A DNA stretch of 64,000 nt from NCBI RefSeq assembly GCF_021283545.2, contig NZ_CP128540.1, forward strand, positions 1,213,501-1,277,500. Reading direction: 5' to 3'. The notes under the pieces are model-generated. The model searched no databases. It was given only the letters and a program-made list of their open reading frames with translations, and was not told the origin of the DNA. Source of the stretch: Pseudomonas alloputida (lineage in GTDB: Bacteria; Pseudomonadota; Gammaproteobacteria; Pseudomonadales; Pseudomonadaceae). Below, in pieces: positions 49,275 through 57,747 of this stretch; positions within the stretch are counted from its first letter, which is position 1; every line of letters starts with the position of its first letter. A program made the position numbers and the translations under genes.

Positions 49275-50126
49275 TCAATTGGCTTGAGTATCGCCCTGGC
49301 GAATGTCATTTGTCTCAGGGGTCGCGGCGGGCGCCATTGGCAGGTTGCGTGCAATCAGGCCGCGATAGCTCGCTGCACCCAAGCAGGCGCCAAGGATCGG
49401 TGCAAATACCGGAACCAGGAAATAGGGAATATCCCGCCCGCCAGTGAAGGCGATTTCGCCCCAACCGGCCAGGAAGGTCATGAGTTTTGGCCCGAAATCG
49501 CGGGCCGGGTTCATCGCAAAGCCAGTCAATGGGCCCATGGCGCTGCCAATCACTGCAATCAGCAGGCCGATCAGCAGCGGGGCCATGGCGCCGCGCGGCA
49601 GGCCGTTGTTGTCGTCGGTCAGGGCCATGATCACGGCCATCAGAATGGCAGTGATCACCACTTCAACCAGAAACGCCTGGCTGGTGGACAGCGACGGGTG
49701 CGGGTAGGTGGAGAACACCGAGGCCAGCTCCAGGCTGCCTTCGCTACCGCGCAGCATGGCGTGGGCTTGTTCGAAATCGAAGAACAGATTGCTGTACAGC
49801 GTGTAGACCAGTGCTGCGCCACAGAATGCGCCGCATACCTGGGCCAGCATGTAGAAGGGCAGCTTGCGCTTGTCGAACCCTGCGAACAGTGTGAGGGCGA
49901 TACTCACGGCTGGGTTCAGGTGCGCACCGGAAATACCGGCGGTGAGGTAGATGGCCATGCTGACGCCCACGCCCCAGATGATACTGATTTCCCAAAGCCC
50001 GAAGCTGGCGCCGGCCACCTTGAGCGCGGCGACGCAGCCGGTACCGAAGAAGATGAGCAGGGCGGTGCCGAGAAACTCGGCCAGGCATTGGCTGGACAGT
50101 GTGGGTTGGCGCAGAGCAGTCGTCAT
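49275..50126 (-). CDS. glpF: Glycerol uptake facilitator GlpF
   Basis: A 283-residue aquaglyceroporin of the inner membrane. Both NPA motifs of the MIP family are visible: GAHLNPAVSIALT and GFAMNPARDFGPK; the Asp after the second NPA marks a glycerol-type channel. Six membrane segments are evident. Start ATG 50126 (MTTALRQPTLSSQ); the frame continues to 50174 without a better start. First gene of the glpFK unit. Confidence 0.97.
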   Translation of the reverse strand: MTTALRQPTLSSQCLAEFLGTALLIFFGTGCVAALKVAGASFGLWEISIIWGVGVSMAIYLTAGISGAHLNPAVSIALTLFAGFDKRKLPFYMLAQVCGAFCGAALVYTLYSNLFFDFEQAHAMLRGSEGSLELASVFSTYPHPSLSTSQAFLVEVVITAILMAVIMALTDDNNGLPRGAMAPLLIGLLIAVIGSAMGPLTGFAMNPARDFGPKLMTFLAGWGEIAFTGGRDIPYFLVPVFAPILGACLGAASYRGLIARNLPMAPAATPETNDIRQGDTQAN

Positions 50127-50428
50127 GTATGACCTCGTTTTTTTTGTTGTGAGGCGCGTGGCGCTCGACAGCAAAACCCGGTGTCTATCCCCATTGACCC
50201 CGGGTGATGTAGGAAATGCACCTTATAAGTGCACCGCTTATTCAGAAACGAAAAAATATAGACAAGAAACGCTGATGTCAAAGGTCGAAAGTGAACGGTC
50301 AGTCACGATATGGTCGCTAGAATCAGCTGCTGATCCCTGTACTAGACGCGCGCGATTGCGGTGCGGTGGCTGGGATGTGGGAATTGTCCTAAAGTAGCCG
50401 CCGAGTCGTCCCTGACTGGAGCCCTTGC
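50127..50428. promoter_or_regulatory. Divergent glpF/ybaK intergenic region
   Basis: This 302-base gap holds both promoters. An AT-rich stretch near 50240-50262 (TTCAGAAACGAAAAAATATA) resembles a degenerate GlpR half site on the minus strand. A weak TAAAGT at 50390 could be the ybaK -10. Nothing else was recognised. Confidence 0.3.
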
Positions 50429-50899
50429 ATGACCCCCGCCCTAGACCTGTTGAAGAAGCACCGTGCCGAGCATCGTGTGCACAGTTATGAACATGACCCG
50501 AAGTCGGCGTCGTATGGCCTGGAGGCGGCAGAAAAGCTCGGGCTCGACCCGCAACAGGTGTTCAAGACGTTGCTGGCAAGCAGCGAGAAAGGGGAATTGC
50601 TGGTAGCGGTTGTGCCTGTGGTGGGGACCTTGGACCTCAAGGCCCTGGCCCATGCTGCCGGGGTAAAAAAGTGCGAGATGGCCGACCCGGCAGCGGCGCA
50701 GCGGGCGACCGGTTACCTGGTGGGCGGCATCAGCCCGCTGGGGCAGAAGAAGCGCCTGCGGACCTTTATTGATGACTCGGCGCAGAATTTTGCAACTATC
50801 CATGTCAGCGCCGGCAGGCGTGGCCTGGAAGTGGAGTTGGCCGCAGCGGTGCTGGCGGAGTATACGCAGGGCACGTTTGCCGGGATTGGTCGAGGCTGA
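50429..50899 (+). CDS. ybaK: Cys-tRNA(Pro)/Cys-tRNA(Cys) deacylase YbaK
   Basis: YbaK hydrolyses Cys mischarged on tRNA-Pro. The 156-residue product has the YbaK/EbsC fold with HDPKSASYGLEAAEKLGLDPQQVFKTLL, the conserved Lys near residue 46, and the GYLVGGISPLGQKKRL motif specific to this subfamily. Full length. It is followed by a hairpin and converges with an ABC ATPase gene. Confidence 0.95.
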   Translation: MTPALDLLKKHRAEHRVHSYEHDPKSASYGLEAAEKLGLDPQQVFKTLLASSEKGELLVAVVPVVGTLDLKALAHAAGVKKCEMADPAAAQRATGYLVGGISPLGQKKRLRTFIDDSAQNFATIHVSAGRRGLEVELAAAVLAEYTQGTFAGIGRG

Positions 50900-50902
50900 G
50901 AA

Positions 50903-50925
50903 CAGGGGGCCGCCAAGCGGCCCTC
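50903..50925. terminator. Hairpin between convergent ybaK and ABC ATPase genes
   Basis: AGGGGGCCGC with loop CAA pairs with GCGGCCCTC-type sequence immediately downstream of ybaK. No strong T-run, but the position between two convergent stops fits a terminator. Confidence 0.45.
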
Positions 50926-50936
50926 TGGTTCTGAAG

Positions 50937-52046
50937 TCAAGTCGCCGAACTGTATCGACGCACGCCATTCTCCTGGCGTGGCAACTGTGCCGCAACGCTA
51001 CCCGGTACCGGGAATAGCACGAGGTGATCGGCCTTCACTGCAATCTCCACATTCTCACCGATCTCGTGGTCGTTATGGCTAGGGAAGATCGCTTCGAGCT
51101 GGCTACCGGTGGGCAACTGCAGGCGGTAGAGCGTGGATGCCCCAAGGAAACTCTTGCCCACGATGTTCGCCATGAGCGCGCTGCCAGGTGCATGCACGAT
51201 ATCATCCGGGCGCAGCAGTACATCCACCGAGCTGCCCGGCGCCATGATGTAGGCGCGGTTACCGCGCAGCTCACCCACTTCGGTATTGACCGCCTCGTGG
51301 CTGCTCATTTGCCCACGGATGAAGTACCCCTGGCCGATGAAACTCGCCACGAATGGCGTCTGCGGTTCGTGGTAAAGGTTGTAGGGCGTGTCCCACTGTT
51401 CCAGGCGACCTTCCTTGAAGACGCCGACCTGGTCGCTGACGGCAAAGGCTTCTTCCTGGTCATGGGTGACCAGAATGGCGCTGGTACCGCGGCTTTTGAG
51501 AATGTCGCGAACCTCATGGCTCAGGCGCCGGCGCAGCTCCACGTCGAGGTTGGAGAATGGCTCGTCAAGCAGCAGCAGTTGCGGCTCGGGCGCCAGCGCC
51601 CGGGCCAGGGCGACACGTTGCTGCTGGCCGCCGGACAGCTCATGCGGGTAACGCCCGCCCAGCCCGCCGAGTTTGACCAGCTCCAGCATCTCTTCGATGA
51701 CGGCCGCCTGGCGTGGGTGTTTGGCGATACCAAAGGCAATGTTCTGCGCCACGGTCAGGTGCGGGAACAGTGCGTAGTCCTGAAATACCATGCCGATGCG
51801 GCGCTTTTCCGGGGCCAGGGTGAAGCCAGCCCGGGAAATGACCTCACCGGCCAGGTGGATTTCACCTTCGTGCACCGGCTCGAAACCGGCGATGGCGCGC
51901 AGGGTGGTGGTCTTGCCACAACCGGATGAACCCAGCAGGCAACCGATGTCGCCTGCGTTCAGGTGCAGGTTGAGGTTCTGGACGATGCGCTGGTCGCCAT
52001 AGCCGCAGGCGAGGTTGCGCAGGTTGAGCAGTAGGGGTTGACTCAT
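50937..52046 (-). CDS. ABC transporter ATPase, FbpC/PotA type (orphan)
   Basis: A 369-residue ABC ATPase with Walker [12 protein letters not shown], signature [16 protein letters not shown], Walker [13 protein letters not shown] and a C-terminal TOBE domain ([13 protein letters not shown] and onward). This resembles FbpC-type iron(III) ATPases; no permease or binding-protein gene is adjacent. Its ATG overlaps the argF stop (ATGA), so it is cotranscribed with argF. The substrate is undetermined; the permease partner must be encoded elsewhere. Confidence 0.88.
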   Translation of the reverse strand: MSQPLLLNLRNLACGYGDQRIVQNLNLHLNAGDIGCLLGSSGCGKTTTLRAIAGFEPVHEGEIHLAGEVISRAGFTLAPEKRRIGMVFQDYALFPHLTVAQNIAFGIAKHPRQAAVIEEMLELVKLGGLGGRYPHELSGGQQQRVALARALAPEPQLLLLDEPFSNLDVELRRRLSHEVRDILKSRGTSAILVTHDQEEAFAVSDQVGVFKEGRLEQWDTPYNLYHEPQTPFVASFIGQGYFIRGQMSSHEAVNTEVGELRGNRAYIMAPGSSVDVLLRPDDIVHAPGSALMANIVGKSFLGASTLYRLQLPTGSQLEAIFPSHNDHEIGENVEIAVKADHLVLFPVPGSVAAQLPRQENGVRRYSSAT

Positions 52047-52963
52047 GCGTGGTGGTAAGCCGGTTCTACAAGGAATTCGAGAAGCGCCTTCTGTGCATGC
52101 AGGCGGTTTTCAGCCTCGTCCCAGGCGACCGAACGTGGGTCGTCGAGCAGGTCCTGGCTGATTTCCTCGCCACGGTGGGCGGGCAGGCAGTGCATGAAGA
52201 GGACATCGGGTGCAGCCAGGTCGAGCAGTTCGCGGGTGACCTGGTAAGGCGCGAAATGCGCCAGGCGCCGTGCAGTTTCCTCCTCCTGACCCATGGAAGT
52301 CCAGACATCGGTGACCACCAGGTGTGCATCACGCACAGCTTCCCTGGCATCCCGGATGATCTGCACGCGGTCGCCGCCCAGTGCCATGAAGCGTTGATCC
52401 GGCTCATAGCCTTCGGGGCAGGCGATGCGCAGCTGGAAATCGAACTGCCTGGCGGCTTCGATATAGGAGTTGCACATGTTGAAGCCATCGCCGATCCAGG
52501 TCACGGTCTTGCCCTGAATCGAGCCGCGGTGTTCAACGAAGGTCTGCATGTCGGCCAGCAGTTGGCACGGGTGCGATTCGTCGGACAGGCCGTTGATCAC
52601 GGGCACACGCGACTTGGCGGCGAACTCGGTCAGGGTGCTGTGGGCGTGGGTCCGGATCATCACCACATCAACCATGCTCGACAGCACGATGGCGCTGTCA
52701 CCAATTGGCTCGCCGCGGCCCAGCTGGGTGTCGCGGGGCGACAGGAAGATGGCCTGGCCGCCGAGCTGGATCATGCCGGCCTCGAACGACACACGGGTAC
52801 GGGTCGAGGACTTTTCGAAGATCATGCCTAGCACACGGTTCTTCAGCGGTTCGAACAGCACGCCTCGCTTGCGCAGGTCCTTCAGCTCGATGCCGCGGCG
52901 GATCACCCCGAGCAATTCGTCGGTGGTGAAGTCCAGCAGGGAGAGAAAGTGCCTAGCGCTCAT
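52043..52963 (-). CDS. argF: Anabolic ornithine carbamoyltransferase
   Basis: ArgF makes citrulline from ornithine and carbamoyl phosphate in arginine synthesis. The 306-residue product has the carbamoyl phosphate site SSTRTRVSF, ornithine-loop residues and HCLP ([13 protein letters not shown]). The length and motifs fit the anabolic enzyme rather than catabolic ArcB (about 336). A possible ArgR half site lies upstream near 53090. The gene overlaps the ABC ATPase. Confidence 0.96.
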   Translation of the reverse strand: MSARHFLSLLDFTTDELLGVIRRGIELKDLRKRGVLFEPLKNRVLGMIFEKSSTRTRVSFEAGMIQLGGQAIFLSPRDTQLGRGEPIGDSAIVLSSMVDVVMIRTHAHSTLTEFAAKSRVPVINGLSDESHPCQLLADMQTFVEHRGSIQGKTVTWIGDGFNMCNSYIEAARQFDFQLRIACPEGYEPDQRFMALGGDRVQIIRDAREAVRDAHLVVTDVWTSMGQEEETARRLAHFAPYQVTRELLDLAAPDVLFMHCLPAHRGEEISQDLLDDPRSVAWDEAENRLHAQKALLEFLVEPAYHHA

Positions 52964-53337
52964 GAGTGACTACCTTATCTGCAACGGTATGCAGGTCGAC
53001 CGTATGGTTTTTTTTGACAACGGGGGTGACCTGCGGCGTAAGCCGCACGGGGCGGACGAAATAGGGAAAGGCGCAATACTATAAGTAAATGTCGCCTGAA
53101 GCCAAGGGGGGAAAAGCGGCGTGATTGCAAAGGGTGTTGCAAAGGGTGTCTTTACCCGTTGGCCCGTGCTGTTCTTTATTTGCTACAGACGGTTGTACAC
53201 GGCTTGCTGGCAATTTGGCAAATGGCTGTCGTAAATCGTGCGCCTGATGTCGGTGGATTCACGCGGCGAAGCGCACTGGCCGCAGGGCGGGGGCGGGCGC
53301 ATAGTCACTGTTCGACAACAACAAGGCAGAGGCGGCC
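52964..53337. promoter_or_regulatory. Divergent argF/oxidoreductase intergenic region with ArgR-like site, tandem 12-mer and CA motif
   Basis: This 374-base gap contains TGTCGC-N8-AA at 53090-53105, matching the Pseudomonas ArgR half site; a tandem copy of TGCAAAGGGTGT (53126-53137 and 53138-53149); and AACAACAA at 53317-53324, a Crc/Hfq motif next to the GGCAGAGG ribosome binding region of the oxidoreductase gene. No small gene was recognised. Confidence 0.4.
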
Positions 53338-55446
53338 ATGACCAAGACCCTGCATCACCGTGCCTGTCACCTGTGCGAAGCGATCTGCGGGCTCAACATC
53401 GAAGTCAGCCATGAGGAAGACGGGCGGGCCCTGATCAGCTCGATCAAGGGCGACCCCCTGGACCCGTTCAGCCGTGGCCATGTCTGCCCCAAGGCCGTGG
53501 CGTTGCAGGACATCCAGAACGACCCGGATCGCCTGCGCCAGCCCCACAAGCGGGTCGGCGAGCATTGGCAGGCTATTGGCTGGGATGAGGCTTTCGCACT
53601 GGCAGCCGAAAAATTGTGGGCGGTCCAGCAAGCCCATGGGCGCAATGCCGTGGCGGTCTACCAAGGCAACCCGAGCGTGCACAATTACGGCTTGATGACC
53701 CACAGCAACTACTTTCTAGGCCTGCTCAAGACCCGTAACCGTTTCTCAGCCACTTCAGTGGACCAGTTGCCCCAACACCTGGTCAGCCACTTGATGTATG
53801 GGCATGGGCTGCTGCTGCCGATTCCGGACATCGACCACACGGGGTTCATGCTGATTCTTGGCGGCAACCCGCTGGCTTCCAATGGCAGCATCATGACTGT
53901 TCCGGACGTGGAGAAGCGCCTGAAGGCCCTGCGGGCGCGTGGTGGGCGCCTGGTGGTGGTTGACCCGCGGCGTAGCGAAACGGCGGCAATGGCTGACAGC
54001 CATTTGTTCATACGCCCCGGTGGTGATGCAGCCCTGTTGTGCGGCTTGCTCAACACATTGTTCGAAGAGGGCCTGGCACGGGGCTCGCACTTGCCGGTCA
54101 ACGGCCTGCAGCAGGTGCGCGAGGCCATTGCGCCGTTCAGTGCCGAGGCCGTGAGCGCCCAATGTGGTATTGCTGCAGCGGATATTCGCCAGCTGGCACG
54201 CGACTTCGCTGCTGCCGGGCAGGCCGTGTGCTACGGCCGCATGGGCGTCTCGACCCAGGCATTCGGTACCCTTTGCCACTGGCTGGTGCAACTTGTGAAC
54301 CTGGTGACCGGCAACCTCGACCGCACAGGCGGCGCGTTGTGCACGGAGCCTGCCGTCGACCTGGTGGCAACCACCTCGGGCGGCCATTTCAACGCCTGGC
54401 AGAGCCGTGTGTCGGGTTTGCCCGAGTATGGCGGCGAGCTGCCGGTGGCTGCCCTGGCCGAGGAAATGCAAACACCGGGCGAAGGGCAGGTGCGCGCCCT
54501 GGTGACCGTTGCCGGTAACCCTGTGTTGTCCACGCCTAACGGCCGCCAGCTGGATACGGCGCTGGAGGGTCTGGAGTTCATGCTCAGTATCGATCTCTAC
54601 ATCAACGAAACCACCCGCCATGCCGACTTGATCCTGCCCTCCACCTCAGCGCTGGAGAACGACCATTACGACAGCACCTTCAACTTGCTGGCAGTGCGCA
54701 ATGTCACGCGCTTCAACCGGGCGATCCTGGCCAAGCCGGAGGGGGCACTGCATGACTGGGAGATCTTCGTCGGCCTGGCCCAGGCGTTTGCCAAGCGTGC
54801 CGAGTTGGCGTTGAAGCCGACCTGGTCGCCTGCGCAGATGATTGATCAAGCCCTGCGCAAAGGGCGCTATGGTGAAGCAACGCCCTGGCGGCTCTCCCTG
54901 GCAACACTGGACGATCACCCGCACGGGCTTGACCTGGGGCCGTTACGCAGCAACCTCGCTGGGCGCCTGGCGACCGCCAGCAAGGCTGTCGAAGCAGCCC
55001 CTCAGGTCTTGCTGGACGACTTGCACCGCCTGGCGCAAATGACGCCCCCAGTGCCGGGCGAGCTGCTGCTGATCGGGCGCCGTCATGTGCGCAGCAACAA
55101 CTCGTGGATGCACAACTTCCATCGCCTGGTGAAAGGCAAGCCACGGCATCAGTTGTTGATGCACCCGCAAGATTTGCAGCAGCGGCAACTGCAGGATGGC
55201 CAGCGCGTGCGCATCCGTTCGCGTACTGGCTCACTGGAGGTCGAGGTGCAGGCCTGCGAGGACATGATGCCCGGTGTGGTCAGCTTGCCCCATGGTTATG
55301 GTCATGGTCGTCACGGCGTGCACCTGCAGATCGCCCTGGCGCAACCCGGCGTGAGTGCCAATGACCTGACCGATGAGCGCTTTCGGGACCAGGTTTCCGG
55401 AAACGCTGCGCTCAATGGCGTACCCGTGCAGGTCGAGGCCGCTTGA
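53338..55446 (+). CDS. Molybdopterin-dependent oxidoreductase (DMSO reductase superfamily)
   Basis: A 702-residue cytoplasmic-type molybdopterin enzyme. A [4Fe-4S] site uses Cys10, Cys13, Cys17 and Cys50 (CHLCEAIC and GHVCPKA). Cofactor-binding segments include LILGGNPLASNGS, RLVVVDPRRSETA, LVTGNLDRTGGALC and the C-terminal LLIGRRHVRSNNSWMHN and GVVSLPHGYGHG. At the position of the Sec/Cys/Ser Mo ligand in formate dehydrogenases, the sequence reads SVDQLPQH, so Asp142 may be the ligand. There is no Tat signal and no neighbouring redox subunit. The substrate is unknown. Confidence 0.88.
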   Translation: MTKTLHHRACHLCEAICGLNIEVSHEEDGRALISSIKGDPLDPFSRGHVCPKAVALQDIQNDPDRLRQPHKRVGEHWQAIGWDEAFALAAEKLWAVQQAHGRNAVAVYQGNPSVHNYGLMTHSNYFLGLLKTRNRFSATSVDQLPQHLVSHLMYGHGLLLPIPDIDHTGFMLILGGNPLASNGSIMTVPDVEKRLKALRARGGRLVVVDPRRSETAAMADSHLFIRPGGDAALLCGLLNTLFEEGLARGSHLPVNGLQQVREAIAPFSAEAVSAQCGIAAADIRQLARDFAAAGQAVCYGRMGVSTQAFGTLCHWLVQLVNLVTGNLDRTGGALCTEPAVDLVATTSGGHFNAWQSRVSGLPEYGGELPVAALAEEMQTPGEGQVRALVTVAGNPVLSTPNGRQLDTALEGLEFMLSIDLYINETTRHADLILPSTSALENDHYDSTFNLLAVRNVTRFNRAILAKPEGALHDWEIFVGLAQAFAKRAELALKPTWSPAQMIDQALRKGRYGEATPWRLSLATLDDHPHGLDLGPLRSNLAGRLATASKAVEAAPQVLLDDLHRLAQMTPPVPGELLLIGRRHVRSNNSWMHNFHRLVKGKPRHQLLMHPQDLQQRQLQDGQRVRIRSRTGSLEVEVQACEDMMPGVVSLPHGYGHGRHGVHLQIALAQPGVSANDLTDERFRDQVSGNAALNGVPVQVEAA

Positions 55447-55537
55447 GGAACGGCAAGGCCGAGCACGGCGCTCGGCTTTCCGATACAATGCGACACCGTG
55501 CCGACGACTGTGTCGGATAGTTCAGCCGAGGTGCTAC

Positions 55538-55873
55538 ATGGATATCATCGAAACGATCAAAGAGCAGATTGCCAACAACACCATTCTGCTTTACATGAAA
55601 GGCTCGCCGAATGCCCCGCAGTGCGGCTTCTCTGCGCGTGCATCGCAGGCCGTGATGGGTTGTGGCGAAAAGTTCGCCTACGTCGACATCCTGCAGAACC
55701 CGGAAATTCGCGCCAACCTGCCAAAATACGCCAACTGGCCGACCTTCCCGCAACTGTGGGTAGCCGGTGAGCTGGTTGGCGGCAGCGACATCATGCTGGA
55801 AATGTTCGAGAAGGGTGAGCTGCAAACCCTGATCAAGGACGCGGCTGCCAAGGCCAAGGCTTCTGAAGCCTGA
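55538..55873 (+). CDS. grxD: Monothiol glutaredoxin GrxD
   Basis: A 111-residue CGFS-type monothiol glutaredoxin that carries and transfers [2Fe-2S] clusters. Cys29 lies in PQCGFSARA; the glutathione-site motifs WPTFPQLWVAGELVGGSDI are intact. ATG 55538 (MDIIETIKEQ) is the proper start; the open frame extends upstream to 55373. A strong terminator follows. Confidence 0.97.
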   Translation: MDIIETIKEQIANNTILLYMKGSPNAPQCGFSARASQAVMGCGEKFAYVDILQNPEIRANLPKYANWPTFPQLWVAGELVGGSDIMLEMFEKGELQTLIKDAAAKAKASEA

Positions 55874-55888
55874 TCTTCCGGCAAGCAT

Positions 55889-55918
55889 AAAAAAACCCGC
55901 GATCAGCGGGTTTTTTTA
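55889..55918 (+). terminator. Rho-independent terminator after grxD (bidirectional)
   Basis: AAAAAACCCGC, loop GATCA, GCGGGTTTTTTT: a GC stem flanked by A- and T-runs between convergent grxD and bfr. It can serve both strands. Confidence 0.9.
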
Positions 55919-55930
55919 TGGGGCGAATAG

Positions 55931-56404
55931 TTACTCTTCGCCCATCTGCGACTGCAGGTAGTTCTCGATACCGATCTTGTCGATCAGCCCCAGTTGGGTT
56001 TCCAGCCAGTCGATGTGCTCTTCCTCGGACTCGAGGATATCTTCGAGCACGTCACGCGAGCCGAAGTCGCCAGCGGTTTCACAATGGGCGATGGCGGCCT
56101 TCAGGTCGACCAGGCCTTGCTGTTCAATCTTCAGGTCACACTCGAGCATTTCCTTGGTGTGCTCGCCGATCAGCAGTTTGCCCAGGTCCTGAACGTTAGG
56201 AATACCTTCGAGGAACAAAATACGCTTGATCAGTTTGTCAGCGTGCTTCATTTCATCGATGGATTCTTTGTACTCGTGCTTGCCGAGTTTGTTCAGCCCC
56301 CAATCTTCGTACATGCGTGCGTGCAGGAAGTACTGGTTGATCGCGACCAGCTCGTTTCCGAGGATCTTGTTGAGATGCTGGATGACGCTTACGTCGCCTT
56401 TCAT
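55931..56404 (-). CDS. bfr: Bacterioferritin (BfrB type)
   Basis: A 157-residue haem-containing ferritin that stores iron as a 24-mer. Ferroxidase ligands are in place: Glu18, Glu51, His54, Glu94, Glu127 and His130; Met52 is the haem ligand. This complete ferroxidase centre with Met52 is the BfrB subunit type. The ferredoxin gene bfd lies 200 bases upstream on the same strand; from memory, P. aeruginosa BfrB releases iron on reduction by Bfd. An inverted repeat stands in its upstream region. Confidence 0.97.
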   Translation of the reverse strand: MKGDVSVIQHLNKILGNELVAINQYFLHARMYEDWGLNKLGKHEYKESIDEMKHADKLIKRILFLEGIPNVQDLGKLLIGEHTKEMLECDLKIEQQGLVDLKAAIAHCETAGDFGSRDVLEDILESEEEHIDWLETQLGLIDKIGIENYLQSQMGEE

Positions 56405-56457
56405 GTCGGGTTCCTGCCCTGTAGAAGTGTGTCAATCCACTGAAGTTTGAGCCCGAT

Positions 56458-56480
56458 ACTTAGGTGTGTCAAACCTAAGT
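56458..56480 (-). promoter_or_regulatory. Inverted repeat upstream of bfr
   Basis: ACTTAGGT (56458-56465), 7-base spacer, ACCTAAGT (56473-56480): a perfect 8-base inverted repeat 54 bases upstream of the bfr ATG, followed by a third partial copy (ACTAAGT at 56490). It could be an operator or a 5' leader stem. The regulator is unknown. Confidence 0.45.
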
Positions 56481-56561
56481 TCTTGAATACTAAGTGAAAA
56501 TTAATAGGAATAAGAATGTTTGTGAACCGCGTTGCAACGCTAACTTGTTGAATTGCGGGCA

Positions 56562-56588
56562 TAAAAAAACCGGACACCAGGTCCGGTT
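56562..56588 (-). terminator. Rho-independent terminator after bfd
   Basis: Stem AACCGGAC / GTCCGGTT with a 5-base loop; on the minus strand the stem is followed by a run of seven Ts, just after the bfd stop at 56604. Confidence 0.85.
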
Positions 56589-56603
56589 CTTGAAATTCTG
56601 CGT

Positions 56604-56822
56604 TCAGGCAGCGGTAAATTCGACGGGGTAGGGCAAGGCCGCCTGGCTGACCTGAAGCTCGGTCAGGGTCTCGCGGACCACCTGCTTGGCCACGCAGGCG
56701 CATTTCCCACACTGGCTGGCGACATTGGTGGCGGCTCGCACTTCCTTGTAACTGCAGCATCCTTCATAGATCGCATCGCGGATCTGTCCGTCGGTAACGC
56801 CGACACAAAGACACACATACAT
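56604..56822 (-). CDS. bfd: Bacterioferritin-associated ferredoxin
   Basis: A 72-residue [2Fe-2S] protein that reduces the iron core of bacterioferritin to mobilise iron. Cluster ligands are Cys4, Cys6, Cys38 and Cys41 (MYVCLCVGVTD and SQCGKCAC), the BFD-type arrangement. A Fur-box-like sequence lies upstream near 56862-56882, as expected for an iron-starvation-induced gene. Confidence 0.96.
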   Translation of the reverse strand: MYVCLCVGVTDGQIRDAIYEGCCSYKEVRAATNVASQCGKCACVAKQVVRETLTELQVSQAALPYPVEFTAA

Positions 56823-56861
56823 AAGGGCTGACCATCGCTGGTTGGGTCGATGGGTTGGAGC

Positions 56862-56882
56862 TTAATGTTAATGAGAATGCTT
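56862..56882 (-). promoter_or_regulatory. Fur-box-like sequence upstream of bfd
   Basis: TTAATGTTAATGAGAATGCTT carries the NATAAT-like hexamer array of a Fur box (TTAATG, TTAATG, AGAATG direct hexamers), 40 to 60 bases upstream of the bfd ATG. Confidence 0.6.
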
Positions 56883-57046
56883 GTCAAAGATCTTTCTGAG
56901 GGTGCTGTGCTTGAGCGACCGGTGGTCGCTTTGTCGACGGAGTCGGCCTGTCATGAGAAGCCGTGTATGATGGTCGGCCTTTGTTGGATGTCGGGCAAGC
57001 CCGTCTGGCCCGGCAAACGGTTTTTCACCCTCATCAGGAGATTACA

Positions 57047-57649
57047 ATGAGCGTACTCGTTGGTAAGAAAGCCCCCGATTTCACCGTTCCGGCCGTGCTG
57101 GGCAATGGCGAGATCGTCGATAGCTTCAACCTGGCCTCGGCCATCAAGGGCAAGTACGGCCTGGTGTTCTTCTACCCGCTGGACTTCACCTTCGTCTGCC
57201 CGTCCGAGCTGATCGCCCTGGACAACCGCATCCCTGACTTCCAGGCGCGCAACGTGGAAGTGATCGGTGTGTCGATCGACTCGCACTTCACCCACAACGC
57301 CTGGCGTAACACCCCGGTCAACAACGGCGGCATCGGTCAGGTGAAGTACACCCTGGCTGCCGACATGACCCACGAAATCTGCAAAGCCTACGACGTCGAG
57401 TCCGAAGGCGGCGTGGCCTTCCGTGGTGCCTTCCTGATCGATACCAACGGTGTTGTCCGTTCGCAGATCGTCAACGACCTGCCCCTGGGCCGTAACATGG
57501 ACGAGCTGCTGCGCCTGGTTGACGCTCTGCAGTTCCACGAAGAGCACGGCGAAGTGTGCCCTGCCAACTGGAAAAAAGGCGACAAGGGCATGAACGCTTC
57601 GCCTGAAGGCGTTGCTGCCTACCTGAGCGAGAACGCTGGCAAGCTGTAA
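57047..57649 (+). CDS. 2-Cys peroxiredoxin (AhpC/TSA family, Prx1 type)
   Basis: A 200-residue typical 2-Cys peroxiredoxin that reduces hydrogen peroxide and organic peroxides. Peroxidatic Cys51 is in FYPLDFTFVCPSE and resolving Cys171 in EVCPANW; the GGIG loop (NNGGIGQVKY) is also present. ATG 57047 has CAGGAG upstream. Its place beside bfd and bfr suggests a link between iron handling and peroxide defence. A strong terminator follows. Confidence 0.95.
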   Translation: MSVLVGKKAPDFTVPAVLGNGEIVDSFNLASAIKGKYGLVFFYPLDFTFVCPSELIALDNRIPDFQARNVEVIGVSIDSHFTHNAWRNTPVNNGGIGQVKYTLAADMTHEICKAYDVESEGGVAFRGAFLIDTNGVVRSQIVNDLPLGRNMDELLRLVDALQFHEEHGEVCPANWKKGDKGMNASPEGVAAYLSENAGKL

Positions 57650-57663
57650 TTGCTGCGTGCATG

Positions 57664-57696
57664 AAAAAACCGGCCTTCGTGGCCGGTTTTTTTATG
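57664..57696 (+). terminator. Rho-independent terminator after the peroxiredoxin gene
   Basis: AAAAAACCGGCC, loop TTCGT, GGCCGGTTTTTTT: strong stem flanked by A- and T-runs, 15 bases after the stop. Confidence 0.9.
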
Positions 57697-57705
57697 CCTT
57701 CCTGT

Positions 57706-57737
57706 GCCGGCCTCTTCGCGGGCGCGCCCGCGAATGC
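57706..57737. repeat. REP element
   Basis: GCCGGCCTCTTCGCGGGCGC followed by GCCCGCGAATGCC: REP-type palindrome with arms TTCGCGGGC and GCCCGCGAA, located between the peroxiredoxin terminator and the 3' end of rnt. Confidence 0.75.
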
Positions 57738-57747
57738 CTTTAGCAGA

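Noticed and set aside
57706..57737. Second terminator after the peroxiredoxin gene
   Set aside because: The palindrome has no T-run and matches the REP consensus, so it is recorded as a repeat.
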